A stretch of 29,180 nucleotides of DNA from Pseudomonadota bacterium. Lineage in GTDB: Bacteria; Pseudomonadota; Gammaproteobacteria; Burkholderiales; Burkholderiaceae. A program made the position numbers and the translations under genes. Location of the stretch: the NCBI GenBank assembly GCA_023441105.1, contig JAEZQX010000157.1, positions 1-29,180 on the forward strand. Reading direction: 5' to 3'. The notes under the pieces were generated by a model. It worked only from the letters and a program-made list of their open reading frames with translations, did no database searches and was not told the DNA's origin. Below are positions 8,182-16,011 of the stretch, piece by piece (position 1 is the stretch's first letter; each line of letters starts with the position of its first letter).

Positions 8182-9405
8182 TCAGGCCAGCCGCTTCATC
8201 CAGTCGCCCGTTCGGCTGATCGCTTCCTCCAACGCCGGCCGCGCGGTGGCATAGGAAAGGCGCAGGTAGCGCTCCGGATCCTGCATGCCGAAGTCGATGC
8301 CCGGGACCAGCGATACGTACGCCTCCTCCAGCAGGCGGTTGCAGAACTCGCTGCTCCCCATGCCCGTGCCGCTGCAGTCCACGTAGACATAGAAGGCGCC
8401 GTCCGGTTTCGCCGGCACCGCCAGGCCGATCGATTCGAGCGCCGGCACGATGAAGTCCCTGCGCTCGCGAAACGACTCGCGCCGCTGGCTGTAGATCTCC
8501 ATGCAGGCCGGCGTGAAGCAGGCGAGCGCCGCGTATTGCGCAAGTGCCGACGGGCAGATGTACAGGTTCTGCGCCAGCTTCTCGAAGATCGGCACTAGTG
8601 CCGGCGGCACCACCATCCAGCCCAGCCGCCAGCCGGTCATGGCGTAGAACTTGGAGAAGCTGTTGGTGACGATGACGTCCTCGCCCAACTCGAGCGCGGT
8701 GCGCGGCTTGGCCGGCGCGCCGGGCAGGCCATAGGAGAGGTCGAGGTAGATCTCGTCGACCAGCGTGAAGCCACCGCGCTCACGCACCTCGTTCACGATG
8801 GCTGCAAGCTCGTCGAACGGGATCGAGGTGCCGGTGGGATTGGCGGGCGAGGCGATCATCACGCCCTTGATGCGCGCTGCGCCAGGTTGCCAGTGCTCGC
8901 GCAGCAGGTCGCGCGTCAGCTGGAAGCGAGTCTGCGGCCCCACCGGAATCTGCCGCGGCACGCCGTCGCAGGCGGCGATGAAGTGGCGATTGCAGGGATA
9001 GCTCGGATCGGTGAGCAGCACTTCGTCGCCGGGGTTGAGCAGGGCGGTGCAGGCGAGCGTGAGGGCCGCCGAGGCACCCGCCGTGACCACGACGCGCTGG
9101 GGATCCACCTCGACGCCATAGCGGTCGCGATAGTCGTTGGCGATCGCGCGGCGCAGCGGTTCGATGCCCAAGGCAGGCGTGTAGCCGGTGAGTCCCTTCT
9201 CCGCTGCCTGCTCCATCGCTGCGATGACCGGCGGCGGGGCAGTGAAATCCGGTTCGCCGATGCTCATGTGGATCACCGGCTTGCCGGTCGCTTGCAGCGC
9301 GGCCGCGCGCTTGACGAGCTCCATGACGTGGAAGGGCTCGATGCGGGCGGTGCGGGCAGCGAGGTGGAAGGAGAGAGGGGTGGGGGTGTTCATCGGCTTG
9401 CTCAT
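8182..9405 (-). CDS. PLP-dependent class I/II aminotransferase
   Basis: A 407-residue fold-type I aminotransferase in the aspartate/alanine aminotransferase superfamily. Visible motifs are IGEPDFTAPPPVI and YTPALGIEPLRRAI near the N-terminus, TAGASAALTL (phosphate loop), SPANPTGT, VDEIYLDLSYG, and NSFSKFYAMTGWRLGW with PLP-binding Lys252. The C-terminal Arg region (YLRLSYATA) is present. It is very similar in pattern to the bacterial alanine/aromatic transaminase group; the amino donor cannot be read from sequence. Start 9405 (MSKPMNTP) sits inside a perfect 16-base palindrome; Met5 at 9393 is the alternative. It converges on the transglycosylase gene with a 19-base gap. A decayed fragment of a related gene lies 1.4 kb away at 10784-10925. 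Confidence 0.92.
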   Translation of the reverse strand: MSKPMNTPTPLSFHLAARTARIEPFHVMELVKRAAALQATGKPVIHMSIGEPDFTAPPPVIAAMEQAAEKGLTGYTPALGIEPLRRAIANDYRDRYGVEVDPQRVVVTAGASAALTLACTALLNPGDEVLLTDPSYPCNRHFIAACDGVPRQIPVGPQTRFQLTRDLLREHWQPGAARIKGVMIASPANPTGTSIPFDELAAIVNEVRERGGFTLVDEIYLDLSYGLPGAPAKPRTALELGEDVIVTNSFSKFYAMTGWRLGWMVVPPALVPIFEKLAQNLYICPSALAQYAALACFTPACMEIYSQRRESFRERRDFIVPALESIGLAVPAKPDGAFYVYVDCSGTGMGSSEFCNRLLEEAYVSLVPGIDFGMQDPERYLRLSYATARPALEEAISRTGDWMKRLA

Positions 9406-9419
9406 GCGGAATTCCGCAT
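9404..9419. promoter_or_regulatory. Perfect 16-bp palindrome over the aminotransferase start
   Basis: ATGCGGAATTCCGCAT is its own reverse complement over all 16 bases. It overlaps the ATG at 9403-9405 and the region where a ribosome site would be. It could be a repressor operator or, in RNA, intermolecular or hairpin pairing that limits translation. No second copy was noticed. Confidence 0.4.
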
Positions 9420-9472
9420 TGTGCCAGCGGCGGGGATCTTCCCCGGGGCGCGATCGGCAGCGTCAGGTCACG

Positions 9473-10702
9473 TCACGGCCGGAACCAGGCGTTGCCGATC
9501 TGGAAATAGACTGCCGTCGTTCCCCCGCTCTGCGCGACATCCATTCCGGCATGCAGCCCGAACTTGCGCGCGAGCTCATAGCGAAAGCCGAGGCCGCCGC
9601 TGGTGACATCATCCCGGCTCGAGGAGCCATCCCCGATCGTTCGTGTCTTGCCGGCACCTGCGAACGCTACCGCGCTCCATCGTCCGTGGAACTGCCAGCG
9701 GCCTTCGACTTCCACCGACGTCACCTCGTCGCCCTGCCAGCGCACGGCGGGAACGCCGCGCAGCTGGACGAACGGCCGGAGGAAGAACGGTGTCTCGCCG
9801 GAGGACTTGGCGTAGTTGGCCCGTCCGCCCAGCGTCACCTTGCGGGCGAGCGGGTACCACCCCATCAGGACCTGCTGGAAGCGTTCGAAGTCGTCGCTCG
9901 AACCGAGCTGCTCGCGCGAGACCAGGTACGTGGTTTCGGCGTATATCCCGCGCGTCGGCGTGAACACGTTGTCGCGGGTGTCGAACTCGAGGATCGCAGT
10001 CGGCGCGGACACCTTGAAGCGAATGGCATCGACCAGCCCGGGAAAGGCCGGCTCGTCGCGCAGTGTCGGTTCGACTTCGGCATACACGTAGCGCAGCCCG
10101 ATCCACCACGGTGACCTGGGTGCAACTTGCCAGCTGCCCTGCAAGACCGTCCCGGCGAATTCCAGCGAATAGCGCACCTTTTGCTCGAAGGTTGGTCCGC
10201 CCGCGCCCAAGGTGTAGAAGTCGAGGTTGGCCCGGCCCGTTCCAGCTCCTGCCAGGGTCTTCAGTCGGCCGCCCAACCAGAGGCTGGCGTCACCGGCGAA
10301 TGCGCCCCAGGTGTCGTTCTGGGTACCGAAGACGCCGAGGGCGGAAATGTCCGGGCGCGCCCAGCCCTCGCTGCCGGCCTGTGGGCGGGGACGCAGGAAC
10401 ATGCCCGCCATGCCGCCGCCGTAGCCGACGGCCGGCTCGGTCACCACCAGCGGGATCGGTAGGAAGCCGCGCGGGTTTTCGAGGAAGTAGCTCATGTCGA
10501 GCTGCCCGTCCTCCGGGTCGAAGAAGCGCGCTCTCCCCTCGCGCTTGGTGGCGGGCGGCGCCGCATCCGGGACGGACGTGGCGTTGCTGGCTGCCTCGGG
10601 AAGCGTCTCGGCAGGTGTCTCCTGAGGTGCCTGGGCGACAATGTCGGTCGTCCAGAGACCCACGAGCGACAGCAACAGAAAGATCCGGATCGACTTCTTC
10701 AT
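9473..10702 (-). CDS. BamA/TamA-family outer-membrane beta-barrel protein
   Basis: A 409-residue exported protein. Residues 1-25 form a signal peptide (KKSIRIFLLLSLVGLWTTD, then IVAQA). After an Ala/Pro/Thr-rich spacer to about residue 55, the remainder shows bacterial surface antigen (Omp85 barrel, PF01103) features: GGGMAGMFLRPRP, DTRDNVFTPTRGIYAETTYLVSRE, repeated alternating hydrophobic strands, AFAGAGKT and GGLGFRYELARKFGLHAGMDVA. It ends in an aromatic strand (YFQIGNAWFRP). There is no room for POTRA domains, so it is a barrel-only member, not BamA itself. Such short relatives are common and mostly of unknown function. It lies 67 bases upstream of the aminotransferase gene on the same strand; co-transcription is possible. 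Confidence 0.85.
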   Translation of the reverse strand: MKKSIRIFLLLSLVGLWTTDIVAQAPQETPAETLPEAASNATSVPDAAPPATKREGRARFFDPEDGQLDMSYFLENPRGFLPIPLVVTEPAVGYGGGMAGMFLRPRPQAGSEGWARPDISALGVFGTQNDTWGAFAGDASLWLGGRLKTLAGAGTGRANLDFYTLGAGGPTFEQKVRYSLEFAGTVLQGSWQVAPRSPWWIGLRYVYAEVEPTLRDEPAFPGLVDAIRFKVSAPTAILEFDTRDNVFTPTRGIYAETTYLVSREQLGSSDDFERFQQVLMGWYPLARKVTLGGRANYAKSSGETPFFLRPFVQLRGVPAVRWQGDEVTSVEVEGRWQFHGRWSAVAFAGAGKTRTIGDGSSSRDDVTSGGLGFRYELARKFGLHAGMDVAQSGGTTAVYFQIGNAWFRP

Positions 10703-10749
10703 GTGCTTTTGCCGGTCCTGTGGGAGTAGCAGCCTTGAGCGATTTATCC

Positions 10750-10763
10750 ATGCTCCCGAGCAT
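10750..10763. promoter_or_regulatory. Short inverted repeat upstream of the Omp85-type gene
   Basis: ATGCTC and GAGCAT arms (6 bp each) are separated by two bases, about 50 bases upstream of the barrel protein start. The tight spacing suits a protein-binding site better than an RNA hairpin. There is no independent support. Confidence 0.25.
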
Positions 10764-10783
10764 CGCTTGGACGCTGCCGGGAG

Positions 10784-10925
10784 TCATGTTCGCCCACTCC
10801 ACTGGCTTGATCTTACGATACGGCCCACCAACGTCGGCGGCACCACCATCCAGCCGGGGGCCAGCCGGTCAAGGCGTGCGACCTGGAAAAGCCTTTGTAG
10901 AAGATGACGCGTTCATCCGAATGTT
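10784..10925 (-). pseudogene. Decayed fragment of a class I aminotransferase
   Basis: Reading the minus strand, DERVIFYKGFSRSHALTGW matches the PLP-lysine block of class I aminotransferases (usual form GFSK..AMTGWR). The frame then slips by one lost base. In the shifted frame GWMVVPPTLVGRIV continues the alignment, parallel to GWMVVPPALVPIFEK in the intact gene at 8182-9405. A stop follows at 10784-10786. The PLP lysine is replaced by Arg, there is no start, and no further aminotransferase sequence is found on either side, so it cannot be active. It lies in the spacer between divergent genes. The 5' limit (about 10925) is approximate. Confidence 0.8.
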
Positions 10926-10975
10926 CTCCCGCAATCGGATCCACAATGGAACACCACGACGCTTGGGAGAACCAC

Positions 10976-11992
10976 ATGACCCGCCTTCGTCGGCGCCTCC
11001 TGGCTCCGTTGGTTACCCTGCTCGTCGCGGCGCACGCGCATGCTGACGAGGCCGGTTGGATGCAGATCAGGGTGGCCGGAGCGACGCCGGATTCGCCCAT
11101 GACGACAGTTGCCCTGTACTACCCGACGACGGCTGCGCCGCGAGCCACGGCCATGGGACCGTTCGCACTCGATGTCGCGATCGGCGGTAAGCCCAACGAC
11201 AGGGTCAAGGCGCTGATCCTGCTCAGCCATGGCATCGGCGGCAGCGAGCTCGGGCACAGTGCCCTGGCGCAAGCCCTCGCCCGCGGCGGCTATCTGGTCG
11301 CTGCGCTGCGCCATCCCGGCGACAACTGGCAAGACCGGTCGTTGATCGAGAAGAGCTCCGAACGCTATTTCGACGAGCGGCCGCGGCAGGCTTCCCGGGT
11401 CATCGACGCGGTCCTGGCCGACCAGGGATGGAAAGACCGGATCCCGAGCGACGGCCAGGGGCCGCGCGTGGGCGCGCTGGGACATTCGGCCGGCGGTTAC
11501 ACGGTGCTGGCCTTGGGGGGCGCCAGGCCGGACTTGTCCCGCATCAGGCAGCACTGCCTGGCCGAGGCATCCGCGGATCCGATCTTCTGCGGCATCGGCC
11601 GCTCGGGGGCTGCCATGCCGCCGTCACCGGCGGCCACGCCGTCCCTCGAGGACGGGCGCGTTCGGGCAATCGTCGCGATGGCCCCGGTGGGTGTGCCGCT
11701 CACCGCCGAGTCGCTCGCCACTGTTCGTGCGGCGACCATGATCTACGAGGCGGAGCTTGATCGGTTCGTGGTGCCTCGATTCCATGCGGAATGGATTGCC
11801 AGCAATCTGCCTGCGCCCAACTTGCATCGGGTGCCTAATGCATGGCACTTCGCCTTCATGAACTCCCCCAGCATGCCCATTCCCAGCCCGGACGGCGACG
11901 TTGGCGCCGACCCGCCGGGTTTCGATCGAGGAGCGTTTCTCAAGGAGCTCGGGGAGGAGATCACGGCCTTCTTCGACGAAACTTTCCGCTAG
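10976..11992 (+). CDS. Secreted alpha/beta hydrolase (predicted dienelactone hydrolase / PAF-acetylhydrolase-like)
   Basis: A 338-residue exported hydrolase. Residues 1-24 form a signal peptide (RRRLLAPLVTLLVAAHAHA). The oxyanion region is LLSHGIGGSELGHSALAQAL and the nucleophile is Ser171 in GHSAGG. The likely acid is Asp in EAELDRFVVP and the catalytic His is in NAWHFAF. This pattern matches the predicted dienelactone hydrolase group (COG4188), which includes PAF-acetylhydrolase-like esterases; the substrate is unknown. ATG 10976 follows TTGGGAGAACCAC, a good ribosome site; an in-frame ATG at 10904 lacks one and would bury the signal peptide. It is divergent from the barrel gene, with the aminotransferase scar between them. 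Confidence 0.87.
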   Translation: MTRLRRRLLAPLVTLLVAAHAHADEAGWMQIRVAGATPDSPMTTVALYYPTTAAPRATAMGPFALDVAIGGKPNDRVKALILLSHGIGGSELGHSALAQALARGGYLVAALRHPGDNWQDRSLIEKSSERYFDERPRQASRVIDAVLADQGWKDRIPSDGQGPRVGALGHSAGGYTVLALGGARPDLSRIRQHCLAEASADPIFCGIGRSGAAMPPSPAATPSLEDGRVRAIVAMAPVGVPLTAESLATVRAATMIYEAELDRFVVPRFHAEWIASNLPAPNLHRVPNAWHFAFMNSPSMPIPSPDGDVGADPPGFDRGAFLKELGEEITAFFDETFR

Positions 11993-12418
11993 CCCAACTT
12001 TCTCCCTGGCGGCGTTGAGCACTGTCTCCAATCGGCGAGACTTCCAGCTCAGCATGTGCATCGGTTGAAGACTGTGCTCGAAGACGTTCGACTTCCTTCG
12101 ATCAAGACAGATCCTGCCGGGCCACACGAAGCCGGATCGCATGGTCCGGCAGCGCGGCATCGAGTCCGACGATCGGTAGACCTGGCTGTGGGAGACAAGA
12201 GGCTCAGTGGTCGGACAACGGCAGCTGTCGCTGTTCGACTCTGGGGGATCGGTCATCTTGCTCGCACGAAGGGCTGGTCTGCAGCGGTTGCTGTCCTTCT
12301 GACACGCCCGGCGTGTATTCGAGCTGCTGACTGAGGTCTTCGCCGACGCGCTTCAGCTGGCTCCCGCGATGGCAGATCGTAGTGTCCGGCTCGTGGCGGA
12401 TCTACTGATTCACTCGGG
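11993..12418. other. Gene-poor spacer, nothing recognised
   Basis: These 426 bases separate the hydrolase from the converging acyl-CoA dehydrogenase. Open frames exist (for example + strand 12056-12334), but their products are basic, low in hydrophobic pattern and resemble no family I know. I see no tRNA, strong terminator or inverted-repeat ends. It may be gene debris like that found nearby, but too decayed to name. Confidence 0.5.
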
Positions 12419-14212
12419 CTAGAACTGATCGTCTTCCATCGCGAATGCGCCAGTAGCGCCATGCAGGAGAGCATAGGCCAGCCCCGGCGCACGTGCGAGC
12501 ACATGGTCGGCATAGAAGCGGGCAGTGGCGAGCTTGGCGCGAAGGAAGGAAGGATCTCCTGCGTGGTCACGCAGCCCGCGATGCGAGATCAGCGCCGCGC
12601 GGGCCATCTGCCAGCCCCCGGCCACGATTCCGAGCAACTCCAGGAAGGGGACAGCACCGACCAAAGACTTCTTCGGATCGCTACCATAGCTGCCGACGAT
12701 GAAGCGCACCGCCTGTTCGACCGCGTCGACGCCGGCGCGCAGTGGCGCTTCCAATTCAGAAATCCGCTCATCGTCGGCACGCGTCAGCTGGCCCAGCACT
12801 TCGCGCATCTGCTTGATCAGGCTACCGATCGCGACAGCGCCGTCGTTCGCAATCTTGCGTTCGATCAGATCGGCCGCCTGGATCCCGGTCGTGCCTTCGT
12901 AGATCGTCGTCATGCAGGCATCACGCAGGTGCTGTGCGGCGCCGGTCTCTTCGATGAAGCCCATACCGCCGTGGATCTGCACGCCGAGCGAGGCGATGTC
13001 GATGGCGCTCTCAGTACTCCAACCCTTGACAACCGGAATCATCAGCTCGACGAAGGCCTGGCTGCGTGAGCGCTCGGCGGCATCCGCATGGCAGCGGGCC
13101 CGGTCCATGGCCGCGGCCACGACGCAGGCCACCGCTCGCAGCGCTTCGATCCGCGACTTCATCAGCATCAGCATGCGCCGCACATCGGGATGGCGAATGA
13201 TCGGAACCTTGACGCCCTCGCCGGTCTCCCCGCCCTGGACGCGCTCTCGCGCATAGGCGAGGGCACGCTGGTACGCTCGCTCAGCGAGTCCGATGCCTTG
13301 GAGCCCGACGGAGAACCTCGCCTCGTTCATGATGATGAACATGGTCTCCAGGCCGTGGTTCTCCTCGCCGACCAGCCAGCCGATCGCGCCCCCGTTGTCC
13401 CCGAATGCCAGCACCGCCGTCGGACTTGCATGCATGCCGAGCTTGCGCTCGATGGACAGGCAGCGCACGTCATTGAGCCACCCCAGGCTGCCCCCGGCCT
13501 CGACCAGAAACTTTGGAACGACGAAGAGCGAGATGCCCTTAACGCCGCCGCGCGCGTCTGGTGTGCGTGCCAGCACGAGGTGCACGATGTTGTCGGACAG
13601 GTCGTGCTCGCCGTAGGTGATGAAGATCTTTTGGCCATGCACGCGATAGCTGCCGTCCGGCTGTAGAACCGCCCGCGTTCGCACGGCCGACAGGTCCGAG
13701 CCGGCCTCCGGCTCGGTGAGGTTGATCGTGCCGGTCCATTCGCCGCTGACCATTTTCGGCAGATAGGCCTGCTTCAGGGTTTCCGAACCGCACAGTTCCA
13801 GCGCCTCGACCACGCTGTGCGTCAGCATCGGGCACAAGGCGAACGAGGTGTTGGCGGCATTCCACATTTCCTCGACCAATGCCGAGACCAGGCGCGGCAA
13901 GCGCTGGCCGCCGTGCGAGGGATCGCGGGGCAGCGCATTCCAGCCCCCGTCGACGAATCTTCGATATGCTTCCTTCCAGCCGCCGGCCGTGAAGACCTTG
14001 CCATCCTGCCAGCGCGCGCCTTCCTGGTCGCCGCTGGCATTGATCGGCGACAGGACCCCACCGGCGAATCTGCCGGCCTCCTCGAGAATGGCGTCGGTGA
14101 GGTCCGGCGTCGCCTCGTCGCAGCCGGGCAGTTCGGTCACCTCGTCGAGCGGCGCGAGTTCACGCAGGACGAACTGCATGTCGCGCAGAGGCGCAGTGTA
14201 TTTATTCATCAT
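12419..14212 (-). CDS. Acyl-CoA dehydrogenase of the DmdC type (long, C-terminally extended)
   Basis: A 597-residue flavoprotein that should oxidise an acyl-CoA to its trans-2-enoyl-CoA, passing electrons to ETF. The order is a short N-terminal AcdN-like segment (1-35), the N-terminal domain, the FAD-site block TGTINLTEPEAGSDLSAVRTRA, and the middle beta-domain. The C-terminal helices follow, with Glu439 in IYEGTTGIQ as probable catalytic base, then an extra domain (about 470-597) typical of the 3-methylmercaptopropionyl-CoA dehydrogenase (DmdC) group. Members act on diverse acyl-CoAs, so DMSP breakdown cannot be assumed; no dmdA, dmdB or dmdD is nearby. The start may be Met1 (14212) or Met2 (14209). 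It is divergent from an AraC-type regulator, its likely controller. Confidence 0.93.
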   Translation of the reverse strand: MMNKYTAPLRDMQFVLRELAPLDEVTELPGCDEATPDLTDAILEEAGRFAGGVLSPINASGDQEGARWQDGKVFTAGGWKEAYRRFVDGGWNALPRDPSHGGQRLPRLVSALVEEMWNAANTSFALCPMLTHSVVEALELCGSETLKQAYLPKMVSGEWTGTINLTEPEAGSDLSAVRTRAVLQPDGSYRVHGQKIFITYGEHDLSDNIVHLVLARTPDARGGVKGISLFVVPKFLVEAGGSLGWLNDVRCLSIERKLGMHASPTAVLAFGDNGGAIGWLVGEENHGLETMFIIMNEARFSVGLQGIGLAERAYQRALAYARERVQGGETGEGVKVPIIRHPDVRRMLMLMKSRIEALRAVACVVAAAMDRARCHADAAERSRSQAFVELMIPVVKGWSTESAIDIASLGVQIHGGMGFIEETGAAQHLRDACMTTIYEGTTGIQAADLIERKIANDGAVAIGSLIKQMREVLGQLTRADDERISELEAPLRAGVDAVEQAVRFIVGSYGSDPKKSLVGAVPFLELLGIVAGGWQMARAALISHRGLRDHAGDPSFLRAKLATARFYADHVLARAPGLAYALLHGATGAFAMEDDQF

Positions 14213-14305
14213 GCCTTTTTTCTTTTTGGACTCCCGCCTTCGCCAGCCCTTTGAGCTGCGTCTTCATCCCGATCGCTGCGAACCGCTGCCGCCAGGCACC
14301 TGAGG

Positions 14306-14548
14306 AACAGGTCGTTGCCCAAGGCCGTCAAGCTGCTGCGTGTTGCAATGCTGCTACCAATCATCCTGGCTGAAACCTGGATGACCCGATCTCGTGGCAC
14401 CGGGATTGACCCGGCACCGCCACCGCCGCTGTTGCCCTGGTTCGTTGTCGCGTTGGTGGCGCTCGCGGCGGTGAACAGCGCGGGATGGGTGCCGCCTCCC
14501 GTACAGGACGGTTGCCACCCCTCGCCGACCTCTTGCGACATGCTTTAG
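14306..14548 (+). pseudogene. C-terminal remnant of a YeiH-like putative sulfate exporter
   Basis: Over 14315-14548 the frame reads AVKLLRVAMLLPIILAETW, an Arg/Pro-rich loop, then LLPWFVVALVALAAVNSAGW. This resembles the end of the YeiH/UPF0324 (PF03601) membrane family: a KLxR..LL.P helix, then PWF..F.A..A.NS. The expected final helices are missing. After WVPPP the frame runs into an unrelated tail and stop, while another frame (PPLADLLRHALAGADHL) may continue the homology, implying a frameshift. There is no proper start and the first eight or so helices are absent. The family assignment rests on a short stretch. Confidence 0.6.
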
Positions 14549-14673
14549 CTGGCGCCGACCACCTGTGCTGCATCGTGGATCGGGCCGCCGAGGAAGAGGC
14601 CGGCCTGATCGTTGCCGGTGGCCTGTCTGTACGGAATGGAGACCGCATTGTTGAGGCCCAGTAGATCTGGCGA

Positions 14674-14701
14674 TTGACTGAAGGTGACAGCCATTTATCC
14701 T
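14674..14701 (+). promoter_or_regulatory. Sigma-70-like promoter of the AraC-family regulator
   Basis: TTGACT (14674-14679) and TATCCT (14696-14701) are separated by 16 bases. Transcription would begin near 14708. That rules out the in-frame starts at GTG 14684 and ATG 14702 and supports ATG 14729, which has AGGGGA about ten bases upstream. Confidence 0.55.
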
Positions 14702-14728
14702 ATGGTGACAACTAGGGGAACAAAATAC

Positions 14729-15733
14729 ATGCCGGTTCTCGTCCGCAGCGCCAGCCTGACCAACTTCGCCGAAGTGGCCCGGACAGCGGGGCTGGATCCA
14801 CAGGCTTTGCTGGCTCAGGCGGGGCTGAGCCCGATCTGCCTGAACGATCCGGACCTGTGGATCCCGGCCGAAGCGGTGCGCACCCTGCTCGAGGCATCGG
14901 CGCAGGCCGGCAGTCTGGACACCTTCGGGCTGCGCATGGCGGAGACGCGCCGCCTGTCTAACCTCGGGCCCGTCGCCCTGGTGGTGCGCGAGGAGCCTAC
15001 GGTGCGACGCGTCGTGCAGGCGCTGACGCGCTATAGCCATCTGCTCAACGAGGCGCTTGTCCTGAAGCTCGAGGAGGCCGAGGGCATCGCCGTCATTCGA
15101 GAAGAGCTGCTCGTCGGCAAGAACGGCTCAGCGCGCCAGGCGATTGAACTGCTGGTCGGCGTGACGTTCCGAAACCTGAAGTTCTTTTTAGGTGCGGCTT
15201 GGAACCCGTTGCGGGTGTGCTTCACGCACCAGCCGCCGCGGGACCTGAGCCAGCACTTCCGTGTCTTCGGCTACGCTGTCGAGTTCGAGCAGGACTTCAA
15301 TGGGCTGGTCTGTACCACGCGCGATATGGATGCGCCGAACCCTATGGCCGACTTGGTGATGGCGCGTTATGCACGGCAGATCCTCGAAGCCTCCGGCGGC
15401 TCGGGCCGCATGGGCACGGTTGATGAGGTTCGCCGTATCTTGTTCGTCCTGCTGCCATCGGGCGACTGCTCAATCGACAAGGTGGCGCAGCACCTCGGCG
15501 TCGATCGGCGTACGCTGCAGCGGCGACTCAAGCACGAAGGCAGGACTTATTCCGATGTGATGAATGCCATCCGTCGTGAACTGGCGGGGCATTACCTCGA
15601 CGATGGCAAGCGGCCGAAGTCGCAAATTGCGGAGCTCTTGGGCTTCTCGGCGCAGAGCGCTTTCTCGCGCTGGTACAAGCAGCAGTTTGGCGTAGTTGCC
15701 CGGCGGCGACGCCATGTAGGCTCCCGGACATAG
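14729..15733 (+). CDS. AraC-family transcriptional regulator (OruR/ArgR-like architecture)
   Basis: A 334-residue regulator. Residues about 15-200 match the arabinose-binding-like N-terminal domain (PF12625) found in OruR-type regulators: LTNFAEVARTAGLDPQALLA, then WIPAEAVRTLLEASAQAG and FGLRMAETRRLSNLGPVALV. The C-terminal about 100 residues are an AraC DNA-binding domain with two helix-turn-helix units: SIDKVAQHLGVDRRTLQRRL, and SQIAELLGFSAQSAFSRWYK followed by QQFG. The effector is unknown. It is divergent from the DmdC-type acyl-CoA dehydrogenase, which is its most likely target, although the 516-base spacer also holds a transporter remnant. The last dozen residues are unusually Arg-rich (ARRRRHVGSRT), replacing the usual GxxPxxxR ending. 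Confidence 0.9.
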   Translation: MPVLVRSASLTNFAEVARTAGLDPQALLAQAGLSPICLNDPDLWIPAEAVRTLLEASAQAGSLDTFGLRMAETRRLSNLGPVALVVREEPTVRRVVQALTRYSHLLNEALVLKLEEAEGIAVIREELLVGKNGSARQAIELLVGVTFRNLKFFLGAAWNPLRVCFTHQPPRDLSQHFRVFGYAVEFEQDFNGLVCTTRDMDAPNPMADLVMARYARQILEASGGSGRMGTVDEVRRILFVLLPSGDCSIDKVAQHLGVDRRTLQRRLKHEGRTYSDVMNAIRRELAGHYLDDGKRPKSQIAELLGFSAQSAFSRWYKQQFGVVARRRRHVGSRT

Positions 15734-15746
15734 GACCGAACCAGGT

Positions 15747-15763
15747 CGCGCGGGCAACGCGCG
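15747..15763 (+). terminator. Weak hairpin after the AraC-type gene
   Basis: CGCGCG pairs with CGCGCG across the five-base loop GGCAA, 14 bases after the stop codon. No T-run follows, so intrinsic termination is doubtful; it may only be a stabilising 3' hairpin. Confidence 0.25.
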
Positions 15764-16011
15764 CCAAGATCAGCCTCGAATGGGTTGTGTGAATTGTCAG
15801 CTCGGCGCAGGAGCGCATCCTGTGCCCAGCGGCCGGTGCAGTTCGACGGTGCCGCGGGCAGGCAACTTGCCCTGACGGTCGTGGGAGTTCGTCTGTAAGA
15901 GTGATCGGCGGCTTCGTGACGAAATTGTTACTCCCCACTGCGCCGTCCGCTTGCGTACATTGGGTCCAGCCGCCGCGCATCGCCATTCTGCGACTGACCA
16001 AGGAGACATGC

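Noticed and set aside
12056..12334. 92-residue open frame in the hydrolase / acyl-CoA dehydrogenase spacer, considered as a gene or transposase remnant.
   Set aside because: No ribosome site, no transposase DDE-type motif and no family resemblance in any frame; no flanking inverted repeats.
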